From positions 1-25,812 of the IMG/VR virus record IMGVR_UViG_3300006737_000172: a stretch of DNA of 25,812 nucleotides; one strand, 5' to 3'. Positions 6,426 through 11,459 of the stretch are shown here, piece after piece; the first letter of the stretch is position 1, and every line of letters starts with the position of its first letter. The notes under the pieces were generated by a model that searched no databases, had not been told where the DNA came from, and saw only the letters and a program-made list of their open reading frames with translations. The stretch is from a virus. Made by a program: the position numbers and the translations under genes.

Positions 6426-6762
6426 TTAATTTACAGTTCTTTCGTTCATATTCTCTCAAGTATTTTTCCATTTCCCATATATCTTCAAACAATATCCTAG
6501 CATAAGTATAATTACCATTTGGTGATGTTACTTTTTTTACAGGATTTATCTGATGCAATGTTAGGTTTTTAGTAGACATAACTTTATCTCTGTAATATAG
6601 AGATCCATGTCTTTTCTTATACCAATCTTGCCAGTCAGGATCATTAATCCAACTAGGACTAACTCTAATATAACCAGTTTTAGGATATATTACACCTATA
6701 CGGTTATCTTTTAACCGATAGTACATAGCTTGAGTTTTATCTATAATTTTAATTAGTTTCAT
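6394..6762 (-). CDS. Hypothetical basic phage protein
   Basis: The 122-aa product starts MKLIKIIDKTQAMYYRLKD and is rich in Tyr, Lys and Trp (SWINDPDWQDWYKKRHGSLY). No domain is recognised. The basic, aromatic composition suits a nucleic-acid-binding protein. It is preceded by a 10-base gap and overlaps the zinc-finger gene at its end. Confidence 0.68.
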   Translation of the reverse strand: MKLIKIIDKTQAMYYRLKDNRIGVIYPKTGYIRVSPSWINDPDWQDWYKKRHGSLYYRDKVMSTKNLTLHQINPVKKVTSPNGNYTYARILFEDIWEMEKYLREYERKNCKLIEENGKTLGS

Positions 6763-6772
6763 AGTTTAGTGT

Positions 6773-7021
6773 TTAGAATCTTTGAGGGTAATCGTCACTT
6801 GTTACAAGTTTTTGTAGTCTTTCAGACAGATCATCACCTAATAAATCACGTACTGTATTTATATCTTGTAAGTATATAGGTTTGTTAGCTAACAGTTTTT
6901 TAAGTGTTTTATCTACAACTGTTAAATCTTCGCGAAGTATACTCAACCTACCTTGTATGTCAGAGTATATTCTTATTAATCTTTTATCACGTTCCATAAA
7001 GTGCCATTCAGGTTTAATCAT
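6773..7021 (-). CDS. Hypothetical helical protein
   Basis: The 82-aa product is predicted to be largely helical, with heptad-like Leu spacing (LSILREDLTVVDKTLKKLLANK). It starts MIKPEWHFMERD and ends PQRF. Its ATG is nested in the stop of the upstream single-pass membrane microprotein (AATGATTAA), a sign of translational coupling. Function unknown. Confidence 0.68.
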   Translation of the reverse strand: MIKPEWHFMERDKRLIRIYSDIQGRLSILREDLTVVDKTLKKLLANKPIYLQDINTVRDLLGDDLSERLQKLVTSDDYPQRF

Positions 7022-7133
7022 TTATTAAAAATTTATATAAAGGGAAAAATGCAAGTGCAAATGCAGAAATAATCATTAACATTACTATCCAAGAAAATAC
7101 AAGTAGTAATATGTTTTTTAGTTTATATTTCAT
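7014..7133 (-). CDS. 39-aa single-pass membrane microprotein
   Basis: The product is a short basic N-terminus (MKYKLKN) followed by an uninterrupted hydrophobic helix (about 8-33) and a short tail. The gene exactly fills the gap between neighbours. ATG 7133 overlaps the TGA of the upstream gene (ATGA), and its TAA overlaps the next ATG by 8 bases. This coupling is strong evidence that it is real despite its size. Confidence 0.68.
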   Translation of the reverse strand: MKYKLKNILLLVFSWIVMLMIISAFALAFFPLYKFLIND

Positions 7134-7360
7134 ATAGTTTCGTCGTGTATAGCATTTGCTTCATTGATTTTATCAAATAAATGTTTAGGCATATACTTGT
7201 AATACAATTGTTTTACATCATCGGTATTACCGAGTTCATCCATAGCGTCGTAGATAGCTCGCTGTGACTGTACGCCATTGATCCATTTGCTGTGATCGTC
7301 ACTGTAGTGGTAGTACCAATCATGTGACTTAAGTAGGTTAATTAAAGTAGTGGTGTCCAT
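7130..7360 (-). CDS. Hypothetical 76-aa protein, first gene of the 7.4-4.7 kb unit
   Basis: The product is rich in Tyr, His and Asp (SHDWYYHYSDDHSKW near the N-terminus) and otherwise helical. No family is recognised. It is the first gene downstream of promoter copy D, with an A-rich leader ending AAACCTATGG. Roughly eleven small genes and the tRNA follow without another copy of the promoter element. Confidence 0.7.
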   Translation of the reverse strand: MDTTTLINLLKSHDWYYHYSDDHSKWINGVQSQRAIYDAMDELGNTDDVKQLYYKYMPKHLFDKINEANAIHDETI

Positions 7361-7385
7361 AGGTTTATTTATTTGTTTATATATA

Positions 7386-7417
7386 TATTATCTGTTAGTG
7401 ATCGTATTTAATTTGTG
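7386..7417 (-). promoter_or_regulatory. Left-arm promoter element, copy D
   Basis: Exact CACAAATTAAATACG box, 10-base spacer and GATAATA box. The upstream box overlaps the end of the gene that stops at 7408. It points into the longest left-arm cluster (7360 down to 4692). Confidence 0.78.
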
Positions 7418-7782
7418 TTCTCTGTTTGGTCAGGTACAACTGTATAAAATCTTGTTTGAAGATATGTTTTAATATCTTCAGTAGCATCATAGTCTAAGCA
7501 TATGTTAGATATTGAAACTTCATTATTATACCCTATTTCAAAATCAGTGTCGTAGTCACCTATATTTTGACTCATGTCATCAAATATATCTGATACCATC
7601 TGAGCTATATCTTGAACCATTATTTCAAGATCACTTTCTAATATTTTAGGTTTTTCTATTATCATAATATCTTCGTTTAGTGAATCTATTTGTTGTTGCA
7701 TTCTACCATTAGCGTTCTTGTTATATTCTATTTGCCTAATAAGATCTTTGATCTTTTCATCTATTTCTTGTTTTTTATTCAT
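7408..7782 (-). CDS. Coiled-coil acidic protein, function unknown
   Basis: I prefer the start MNKKQEIDEKIKDL at 7782, giving 124 aa and an 8-base overlap with the nuclease gene. The ATG at 7836 would add a poor hydrophobic leader inside the nuclease frame. The N-terminal 45 residues form a coiled coil, and the rest is acidic (DIFDDMSQNIGDYDTDFEIG). The gene is third in the unit from promoter copy E. Its last codons carry part of promoter copy D. Confidence 0.7.
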   Translation of the reverse strand: MNKKQEIDEKIKDLIRQIEYNKNANGRMQQQIDSLNEDIMIIEKPKILESDLEIMVQDIAQMVSDIFDDMSQNIGDYDTDFEIGYNNEVSISNICLDYDATEDIKTYLQTRFYTVVPDQTENTN

Positions 7783-8173
7783 AGCTATTATATTGTTTGA
7801 ATTTATTAAAATAAAAGTAATTATATTGCTTTGCATAACCTTGTTTAAGCATTAGTAGATTAACATCTCTGCCATTTAAATAAACATAGCGCAGTAGTCT
7901 ACCATACTTGTCTTTGTTATGTAAGTTATTATCTTTTTGTAGTGTAATAGTTTTACCTTTTATTAAGTCATATAAATACATTTTAGATCTTATGCCTTGT
8001 AGTGAAGGTAGCTCAGGCGCATCTATACCTATCATACGTACTTTGTCACCTTTGTTAGTTACGAATGTATCACCATCAATAACTCTGTATACTGTAGTAC
8101 TTCTGTTTAAGTATATCATATATGATACCAGTAAAAACAAGATTAGTGCTAGCATGTATTTATTATGTTTCAT
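7775..8173 (-). CDS. Thermonuclease-like (SNase-fold) nuclease with N-terminal membrane segment
   Basis: The 132-aa protein has a hydrophobic N-terminus (about 6-22, LALILFLLVSYMIYL) that may be a signal or anchor, followed by a compact staphylococcal-nuclease domain. VIDGDT (31-36), VRMIGIDAPE (45-54) and DKYGRLLRYVYLNGRDVN (88-105) supply the expected Asp33, Arg46, Asp51, Glu54 and Arg92, matching the catalytic Arg-Asp-Glu-Arg set. It would hydrolyse DNA or RNA in a calcium-dependent way, probably outside the cytoplasm given the N-terminus. At about 110 residues the domain is minimal. It overlaps both neighbours by 8-11 bases. Confidence 0.88.
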   Translation of the reverse strand: MKHNKYMLALILFLLVSYMIYLNRSTTVYRVIDGDTFVTNKGDKVRMIGIDAPELPSLQGIRSKMYLYDLIKGKTITLQKDNNLHNKDKYGRLLRYVYLNGRDVNLLMLKQGYAKQYNYFYFNKFKQYNSYE

Positions 8174-8354
8174 AATCTAATTTAAGTTTACGTAGTATTT
8201 CATCTCGCTCTTGTAGGTAAAATTTAGGACCTATTAGTAGATTTTTATCTGGGTACTGCTCGTGATACTCTAGTGTATCATCATGCAACTTAGTTAAATG
8301 ACTATGTATACATTCAGCTAACATAGTCTTTTGGAAATGTGTTAATTTATTCAT
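8163..8354 (-). CDS. Hypothetical 63-aa protein
   Basis: The product is helical and His/Leu-rich at the N-terminus (MNKLTHFQKTMLAECIHSHL), with YLQERDEILRKLKLDYET at the end. It is the first gene after promoter copy E, whose downstream box ends 5 bases before the ATG. It overlaps the nuclease start by 11 bases. Function unknown. Confidence 0.68.
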   Translation of the reverse strand: MNKLTHFQKTMLAECIHSHLTKLHDDTLEYHEQYPDKNLLIGPKFYLQERDEILRKLKLDYET

Positions 8355-8359
8355 ATATA

Positions 8360-8391
8360 TATTATCTAAAGCGATTCGTATTTAATTTGTG
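8360..8391 (-). promoter_or_regulatory. Left-arm promoter element, copy E
   Basis: Exact CACAAATTAAATACG box, 10-base spacer and GATAATA box, immediately before the gene at 8163-8354. It overlaps the stop codon of the gene ending at 8362. Confidence 0.75.
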
Positions 8392-8580
8392 AGAGATATC
8401 TTTTGGATCATAAGTTTTACCTTCTGAGCCATAATCTGTCAATGCATAGAAATCAATTCTATTTTTCTTAGAAAAAGCAATTGCTTCTTTAAGGTCGTCA
8501 AACTCATAATCTTCTTCGTGATAATCACCATCATCTGTGTGAGGTCGCAGTTCTACATTATATCTTTTCATCTTCTTCAA
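8362..8580 (-). CDS. Hypothetical acidic 72-aa protein
   Basis: After a basic start (MKKMKRYNVELRPHTD) the protein carries an acidic patch (DGDYHEEDYEFDDL) and a helix (KEAIAFSKKNR). The pattern of a beta strand, DLKEAIAFSKKN and a final strand resembles small alpha-beta phage proteins, but no family is certain. An internal Met (MKRYNVE) is an alternative start. Its 3' end runs into promoter copy E. Confidence 0.68.
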   Translation of the reverse strand: MKKMKRYNVELRPHTDDGDYHEEDYEFDDLKEAIAFSKKNRIDFYALTDYGSEGKTYDPKDISHKLNTNRFR

Positions 8581-8743
8581 ATTCTAGTTTAATATTATAT
8601 TCATTTGCCACTCGTTTCATTAATATTGTAACGTAGTGTTTTTTATCTCTTGTCATCTCACATAAAAAACCTGACAGGTATTCTAGTGCGTCGATGCAGT
8701 CTTTACTGTTTACTTTGTTTATCATATTATTTAGTCGATCCAT
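8558..8743 (-). CDS. Hypothetical 61-aa protein
   Basis: It is helical, with MDRLNNMINKVNSKDCIDALEYLSGFLCEM and an acidic C-terminus. No family is recognised. It overlaps the 3' end of the 8731-8892 gene by 13 bases and the next gene by 23, as expected in a tightly coupled phage operon. Confidence 0.66.
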   Translation of the reverse strand: MDRLNNMINKVNSKDCIDALEYLSGFLCEMTRDKKHYVTILMKRVANEYNIKLEFEEDEKI

Positions 8744-8892
8744 TTATTTTGATATTTAAATTTAATTTCTGCATTGTGCTTGTCTTGAGATTTAGCATGT
8801 ACACCTACTATTCTATAATAGTATCCATCGCTTAGTAAATGTGTAAGCATACCAAAATCAGTTACAATAACATTTGATTTTTCATTTTTCAT
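8731..8892 (-). CDS. 53-aa protein, first gene after promoter F
   Basis: The frame from ATG 8892 encodes a mixed polar protein with MLTHLLSDGYYYRIVGVHAK in the middle. Strand-rich spacing suggests a small beta protein. A second ATG at 8885 is out of frame. Promoter copy F starts 6 bases upstream, and the gene overlaps the next one by 13 bases; both facts support it being real. Function unknown. Confidence 0.65.
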   Translation of the reverse strand: MKNEKSNVIVTDFGMLTHLLSDGYYYRIVGVHAKSQDKHNAEIKFKYQNKWID

Positions 8893-8897
8893 ATATA

Positions 8898-8929
8898 TAT
8901 TATCCATAGTAATTCGTATTTAAATTATG
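8898..8929 (-). promoter_or_regulatory. Left-arm promoter element, copy F (upstream box diverged)
   Basis: The GATAATA box, the 10-base spacer and the TACG end of the upstream box are conserved; the distal part is CATAATTTAAATACG. It is oriented into 8892-8362 and lies 6 bases past the 3' end of the tRNA-like RNA. Confidence 0.68.
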
Positions 8930-8934
8930 TATAG

Positions 8935-9069
8935 TGGACGTGGCAGGACTTGAACCTGCTCTAACCTCTGATTTCAAAGGGTAATAACTATTGAGTGTTT
9001 TTAGTACTACCGCACTTGCATTATCACTCGCATTACTACTCGATACTTTGAACTAACCATTTCACGTCC
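8935..9069 (-). ncRNA. 135-nt tRNA-like RNA with an extended central arm
   Basis: The minus strand folds with a perfect 7-bp acceptor stem (GGACGTG/CACGTCC) and discriminator A. The T arm is canonical (GCAGG-TTCAAGT-CCTGC), and a D-loop-like ATGGTTAG carries the GG pair. Instead of a normal anticodon arm there is a long arm closed by TTCAAAG/CTTTGAA. Inside it nest GTAAT/ATTAC, GAGTG/CACTC and AGTGC/GTACT. The linker before the T arm is 13 nt. It is too short for tmRNA and shows no tag frame; no plausible intron removal gives a standard tRNA that I could find. CCA is not encoded. Confidence 0.6.
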
Positions 9070-9079
9070 ATAGTTAATA

Positions 9080-9280
9080 TTATTTAAATTGTGCAGGTAC
9101 ATCTACTTTGTACTCTGTTTTACTTTTGTACATCTTTCTTTTTATTGTTTCTATCATTAGTGCTTGATCTTGCCACACTGCAGTGTCTTGTTCACCTGCA
9201 TGCCAAAGTGTATAGCACTCTTCTTTGTATTGGATTAGTGCTTCTTCTAATACCTCTTTTTCTTTTTTAGTTAGTTTCAT
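9080..9280 (-). CDS. MKLTKKEK-type small helical protein (paralogue 1)
   Basis: The 66-aa charged helical protein begins MKLTKKEKEVLEEALIQYKE. The next gene upstream encodes a product beginning MKLTEKEKDTFSMALHALDR, so the two look like tandem paralogues. The stop/start overlap is ATGA. No function is recognised; the helix-rich, highly charged make-up suggests a protein- or DNA-binding adaptor. Confidence 0.68.
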   Translation of the reverse strand: MKLTKKEKEVLEEALIQYKEECYTLWHAGEQDTAVWQDQALMIETIKRKMYKSKTEYKVDVPAQFK

Positions 9281-9435
9281 AGTACAATTTTGTTATTTAG
9301 TGATTTCATTACTTCTATAACTTGCATAAAATACTTTTTATCTATAAGTCCTTTTTTAAATAGTTTACTTTGTTCTCTATCAAGTGCATGTAATGCCATT
9401 GAGAATGTGTCTTTTTCTTTTTCAGTTAGTTTCAT
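9277..9435 (-). CDS. MKLTEKEK-type small helical protein (paralogue 2)
   Basis: A 52-aa frame from ATG 9435 begins MKLTEKEKDTFSMALHALDR and ends MKSLNNKIVL. It shares the MKLTxKEK opening and spacing with the product of 9080-9280, and its TGA overlaps that gene's ATG by 4 bases. The gene fills the gap between its neighbours exactly. Confidence 0.65.
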   Translation of the reverse strand: MKLTEKEKDTFSMALHALDREQSKLFKKGLIDKKYFMQVIEVMKSLNNKIVL

Positions 9436-9437
9436 AA

Positions 9438-9566
9438 TTAATATTCTTTTAATGTACCTTTATCTTTAGAGTTCATAAACTCTTTACCAAACATAAGTTC
9501 CATATAGTCTTTTTTTGACATCTCTACTTTTGTAACTGGGTGATAGTATTTGTTTCCTTTTTTCAT
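9438..9566 (-). CDS. Hypothetical 42-aa basic protein
   Basis: A frame from ATG 9566 encodes MKKGNKYYHPVTKVEMSKKD and ends GTLKEY. It is basic and soluble with no recognisable domain. Its ATG overlaps the TGA of the upstream gene (ATGA), and its stop lies 2 bases before the next start. This arrangement is the main evidence for it. Confidence 0.6.
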   Translation of the reverse strand: MKKGNKYYHPVTKVEMSKKDYMELMFGKEFMNSKDKGTLKEY

Positions 9567-9835
9567 AGTTGTTTTACTTGTTTAATTAGTTTATCAAAAT
9601 TCTCAATATATATTTCTGCTAGTCGAGGATCTATAGTATTATTATCTATATCATTTCTCATCCACTCTGACATATCTTCGAGTGTTATTATTATCTCTGA
9701 CTTAATGAAGTTCTTATTACTTATTTCATTTGTCATGTGACTTATCATTTCTAAAGAGGTCATATATGCTTCATTTGAAACTGAATCCACCTCTGGTGTG
9801 TATAGCATTGCTGCTAATGCTAGTGTTTTAATCAT
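9563..9835 (-). CDS. Hypothetical 90-aa protein, possibly exported
   Basis: The N-terminus MIKTLALAAMLYTPEVDSVS looks like a short signal peptide with a possible cleavage near residues 12-18. The rest is an acidic helical domain (IIITLEDMSEWMRNDIDNN, then LAEIYIENFDKLIKQVKQL). No known family is recognised. The gene contains one copy of the GTGTATAGCA word (9798-9807). It follows a hairpin-terminator at 9850-9873 and so may be expressed by attenuated read-through. Confidence 0.7.
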   Translation of the reverse strand: MIKTLALAAMLYTPEVDSVSNEAYMTSLEMISHMTNEISNKNFIKSEIIITLEDMSEWMRNDIDNNTIDPRLAEIYIENFDKLIKQVKQL

Positions 9836-9849
9836 AGTTCTGTTAGTTT

Positions 9850-9873
9850 AAAAAACTATGCTATGGCATAGTT
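9850..9873 (-). terminator. Intrinsic terminator or attenuator overlapping a stop codon
   Basis: On the minus strand AACTATGC-CATA-GCATAGTT is a perfect 8-bp hairpin running straight into a T-tract. It includes the last codons and stop of the gene at 9856-9987. It stands before a cluster lacking its own promoter copy, so it may act as an attenuator. Confidence 0.65.
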
Positions 9874-9987
9874 GTTGTTTTTATAAGTTATATATTTTCT
9901 ATATTCTAAAGTTGAATTAATTTTAATATAAGGTATATTATTAATTAATATTTTTTTAGAAGTTAAAACTTTGATAGTGTTAGGCAT
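9856..9987 (-). CDS. Hypothetical 43-aa protein
   Basis: The frame from ATG 9987 encodes a basic, Ile/Asn/Tyr-rich peptide starting MPNTIKVLTSKKILINNIPY. It follows promoter copy G at normal distance, and its stop is contained in a terminator hairpin. That makes a neat small transcription unit. No function is recognised. Confidence 0.6.
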   Translation of the reverse strand: MPNTIKVLTSKKILINNIPYIKINSTLEYRKYITYKNNNYAIA

Positions 9988-10025
9988 AGTAGTATATGTT
10001 TATATGTTTAAAATTTATTTAATTA

Positions 10026-10057
10026 TATTATCTGTAGTGAAACGTATTATGTTTGTA
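10026..10057 (-). promoter_or_regulatory. Left-arm promoter element, copy G (variant)
   Basis: TACAAACATAATACG box, 10-base spacer and GATAATA box, directed at the small gene 9856-9987. It ends 2 bases before the stop codon of the gene at 10059. Confidence 0.66.
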
Positions 10058-10058
10058 A

Positions 10059-10166
10059 TTAGTCATAACCTAAGTGCATGTTAATCTCTTCTGCACTCAT
10101 TTCCATTATTTCTTCATAAGTGTAATCTGTGTTAGCAATCATTAGTTCTATTAGTAAGTTAGCCAT
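10059..10166 (-). CDS. Hypothetical 35-aa acidic peptide
   Basis: The frame from ATG 10166 encodes MANLLIELMIANTDYTYEEI followed by MEMSAEEINMHLGYD. It is predicted to be helical and acidic, and the leader is A-rich (ACCAATACCACTATGG). It is isolated between a terminator (10202-10240) and promoter copy G, and no promoter element of the shared type precedes it. It is therefore weaker than the coupled microgenes. Confidence 0.5.
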   Translation of the reverse strand: MANLLIELMIANTDYTYEEIMEMSAEEINMHLGYD

Positions 10167-10201
10167 AGTGGTATTGGTTTAAAGTGGATATATTATTTAA
10201 T

Positions 10202-10240
10202 AAAAAAATAGCAGAGAGCAGCCATAAGGCACACTCTCTG
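10202..10240 (-). terminator. Rho-independent terminator after the 10251-10499 gene
   Basis: Minus strand: CAGAGAG and CTCTCTG form a 7-bp stem with an inner GCC-TTAT-GGC helix. The stem is followed by CTATTTTTTT. It begins 11 bases after the stop codon. Confidence 0.75.
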
Positions 10241-10250
10241 ACTACTAAAC

Positions 10251-10499
10251 TTATATAAATTCTATATTTCTAACAAACTTTGGTAGATTATTGGAATTAG
10301 TATAGCTTTTATACTTCTCGAAACAAGGCATTGCTTCAAATCTATCTTTTAAAGTATTATATACTTTATCATGATTATAAGTACAGTCATCACCTTTATT
10401 ATTTTTGAAAGTGATAATAGTATTTTTACCTATAAGTGACTTAGCTATGATGAAGCGATTAGTTGTTTTATTATTAGTTTTATTTTTAGTAGTAGTCAT
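10251..10499 (-). CDS. Small basic protein, paralogue of the 11063-11299 product
   Basis: The 82-aa product has a Thr/Asn/Lys-rich N-terminal tail followed by FIIAKSLIGKNTIITFKNNK, YNHDKVYNTLKDRFEAMPCF and KYKSYTNSNNLPKFVRN. These blocks align throughout with the protein encoded at 11063-11299. Function unknown; basic and compact, it could bind nucleic acid. It is a monocistronic unit with promoter copy H upstream and a strong terminator behind, suggesting high, tightly bounded expression. Confidence 0.78.
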   Translation of the reverse strand: MTTTKNKTNNKTTNRFIIAKSLIGKNTIITFKNNKGDDCTYNHDKVYNTLKDRFEAMPCFEKYKSYTNSNNLPKFVRNIEFI

Positions 10500-10537
10500 A
10501 ATTAAATTATTTAAATGTTTAAAATTAAATTCAATAT

Positions 10538-10569
10538 TATTATCAATATGAAGTCGTAATCTGTCTGTG
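10538..10569 (-). promoter_or_regulatory. Left-arm promoter element, copy H (variant, with upstream GTGTATAGCA)
   Basis: CACAGACAGATTACG box, 10-base spacer and GATAATA box, 38 bases before the ATG at 10499. The word GTGTATAGCA (minus strand, 10582-10573) sits 3 bases upstream of the box, where an activator could bind. Confidence 0.62.
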
Positions 10570-10597
10570 AAGTGCTATACACACTAGTAAAGAAAAG

Positions 10598-10645
10598 TGT
10601 GACATTAGGCTATTAATAAGGATAGAGTAAGGGGCTATTGTCACA
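10598..10645. repeat. Inverted-end element R2 (copy 2 of 3)
   Basis: This 48-bp element begins TGTGACATTAG and ends CTATTGTCACA. Its interior matches R1 in inverted orientation and R3 in the same orientation. It lies upstream of promoter copy H, with the 10-mer GTGTATAGCA between them. The 90 bases from here to 10735 hold no gene that I can support. Confidence 0.7.
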
Positions 10646-10729
10646 GTATTGTTTGTTAAGTTGCTCATTAAAACTAAGCCCACCTCTGGATTGCTCGAAT
10701 AGCGGCGTTAGTTACTAAAACTGTATGTT

Positions 10730-10754
10730 AGCTACTACTTACAGAATAGTAGCT
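10730..10754 (-). terminator. Stop-codon-straddling hairpin
   Basis: AGCTACTA and TAGTAGCT form a perfect 8-bp stem with a 9-base loop that carries the last codons and the stop of the 10735-10986 gene. No U-tract follows, so it may stabilise the 3' end of the mRNA rather than terminate transcription. Confidence 0.45.
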
Positions 10755-10986
10755 GAGTTTCATACAATTGGGATTGAGCATCCCACATTTCACTGACCTC
10801 GTCAGCACCATCGAGCATATCCTCAAAATCATTATCCTTATACAAATCAAAGTTATGTTTTATTATACAGTAGATTTGATCTTCATCTTCTTCAATCCAT
10901 GAACAGTGATCGAATGCTCTATTTTTAATCATTAATTCCAAATTATTACCTAGTAATTCTTTCATTTTATTATTATAATTTATCAT
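10735..10986 (-). CDS. Acidic phage protein of unknown function
   Basis: The 83-aa product is strongly acidic in its central part (CSWIEEDEDQIYC, then DNDFEDMLDGADEVSEMWDAQ), with a basic N-terminal helix. No family is recognised. The spread of carboxylates resembles small phage inhibitors or DNA mimics, without proof. It stands alone between promoter copy I and the hairpin at its stop codon. Confidence 0.7.
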   Translation of the reverse strand: MINYNNKMKELLGNNLELMIKNRAFDHCSWIEEDEDQIYCIIKHNFDLYKDNDFEDMLDGADEVSEMWDAQSQLYETQLLFCK

Positions 10987-11019
10987 AGTAGTTTATTTAT
11001 TTATTAATTTATTTATATT

Positions 11020-11051
11020 TATTATCAATTTAATTTAGTTATTTGTTTGTG
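11020..11051 (-). promoter_or_regulatory. Left-arm promoter element, copy I (diverged)
   Basis: CACAAACAAATAACT box, 10-base spacer and GATAATA box, before the gene at 10735-10986. The leader between the element and the ATG is a run of AAAT-type repeats (10987-11019). Confidence 0.58.
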
Positions 11052-11054
11052 AGT

Positions 11055-11078
11055 GAAGAAACTCAAACGAGTTCCTTC
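11055..11078 (-). terminator. Stop-codon-straddling 10-bp hairpin
   Basis: On the minus strand GAAGGAACTC-GTTT-GAGTTTCTTC forms 10 pairs with one G-U. It spans the last codons and the stop of the 11063-11299 gene, directly before promoter copy I. No U-tract follows. Confidence 0.45.
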
Positions 11079-11299
11079 ATATTTCTTACAAACACAGGTA
11101 AGTTATTAGTATTTGTATAAGATTTATACTTAGCAAAACATGGCATACTCTCAAATCTTTTCTTGTGAGCGTTATATACCTTATCATGATCATATGTAAC
11201 CTTCTTACCTTTATTAGTAGTGAATGTTATTATTGTATTTGTATTGATAAGAGTTTTTCTTATTACAAATCTTTTGGTATTAATTTTATTAGTAGTCAT
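11063..11299 (-). CDS. Small basic protein, paralogue of the 10251-10499 product
   Basis: The 78-aa product contains KTLINTNTIITFTTNKG, YDHDKVYNAHKKRFESMPCF and KYKSYTNTNNLPVFVRN. It aligns from end to end with the product of 10251-10499, so one arose by duplication. It is the first protein gene of the left arm beyond the divergent junction and is preceded by two promoter-like copies (J and K). First-in-arm position suggests very early expression. Function unknown. Confidence 0.78.
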   Translation of the reverse strand: MTTNKINTKRFVIRKTLINTNTIITFTTNKGKKVTYDHDKVYNAHKKRFESMPCFAKYKSYTNTNNLPVFVRNMKELV

Positions 11300-11336
11300 A
11301 ATTATATTTATTTAATTTAAAATTTATTTATATTAT

Positions 11337-11368
11337 TATTATCAATTATATATAGTAATTTATTTGTG
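11337..11368 (-). promoter_or_regulatory. Left-arm promoter element, copy J (diverged)
   Basis: CACAAATAAATTACT box, 10-base spacer and GATAATA box, 38 bases before the ATG at 11299. The spacing to the gene matches that of copy H before the paralogue. Confidence 0.58.
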
Positions 11369-11415
11369 AGTGATTTATTTTAATTTAATTTATTTATTTA
11401 TTTATTTTATATATA

Positions 11416-11447
11416 TATTATCTTTAATAACTCGTAGTTAGTTTGTG
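11416..11447 (-). promoter_or_regulatory. Left-arm promoter element, copy K (tandem with J)
   Basis: CACAAACTAACTACG box, 10-base spacer and GATAATA box. GTGTATAGCA lies 2 bases upstream (11459-11450, minus strand), as at copy H. No gene separates K from J; the interval is an A/T tetranucleotide-like leader. K and J would be tandem promoters for 11063-11299. Confidence 0.6.
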
Positions 11448-11459
11448 TATGCTATACAC

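Noticed and set aside
7783-7836. Longer start for the coiled-coil gene at 7408
   Set aside because: The extra 18 residues lie within the nuclease frame and lack the helical character of the rest; the internal ATG gives a normal 8-base overlap.
8935-9069. tmRNA gene
   Set aside because: Only 135 nt, no tag-peptide frame ending in an ALAA-like sequence and no pseudoknots found by eye.
10541-10670. Short minus-strand frame across R2 (MSNLTNNTVTIAP...)
   Set aside because: Similarity to sequences at R1 and R3 follows from the DNA repeat itself; there is no independent coding signal.
1675-11447. Repeated 32-bp elements as a CRISPR array
   Set aside because: Copies are hundreds to thousands of bases apart, each before a gene, with a constant internal spacer length; no spacer-repeat array or cas gene.
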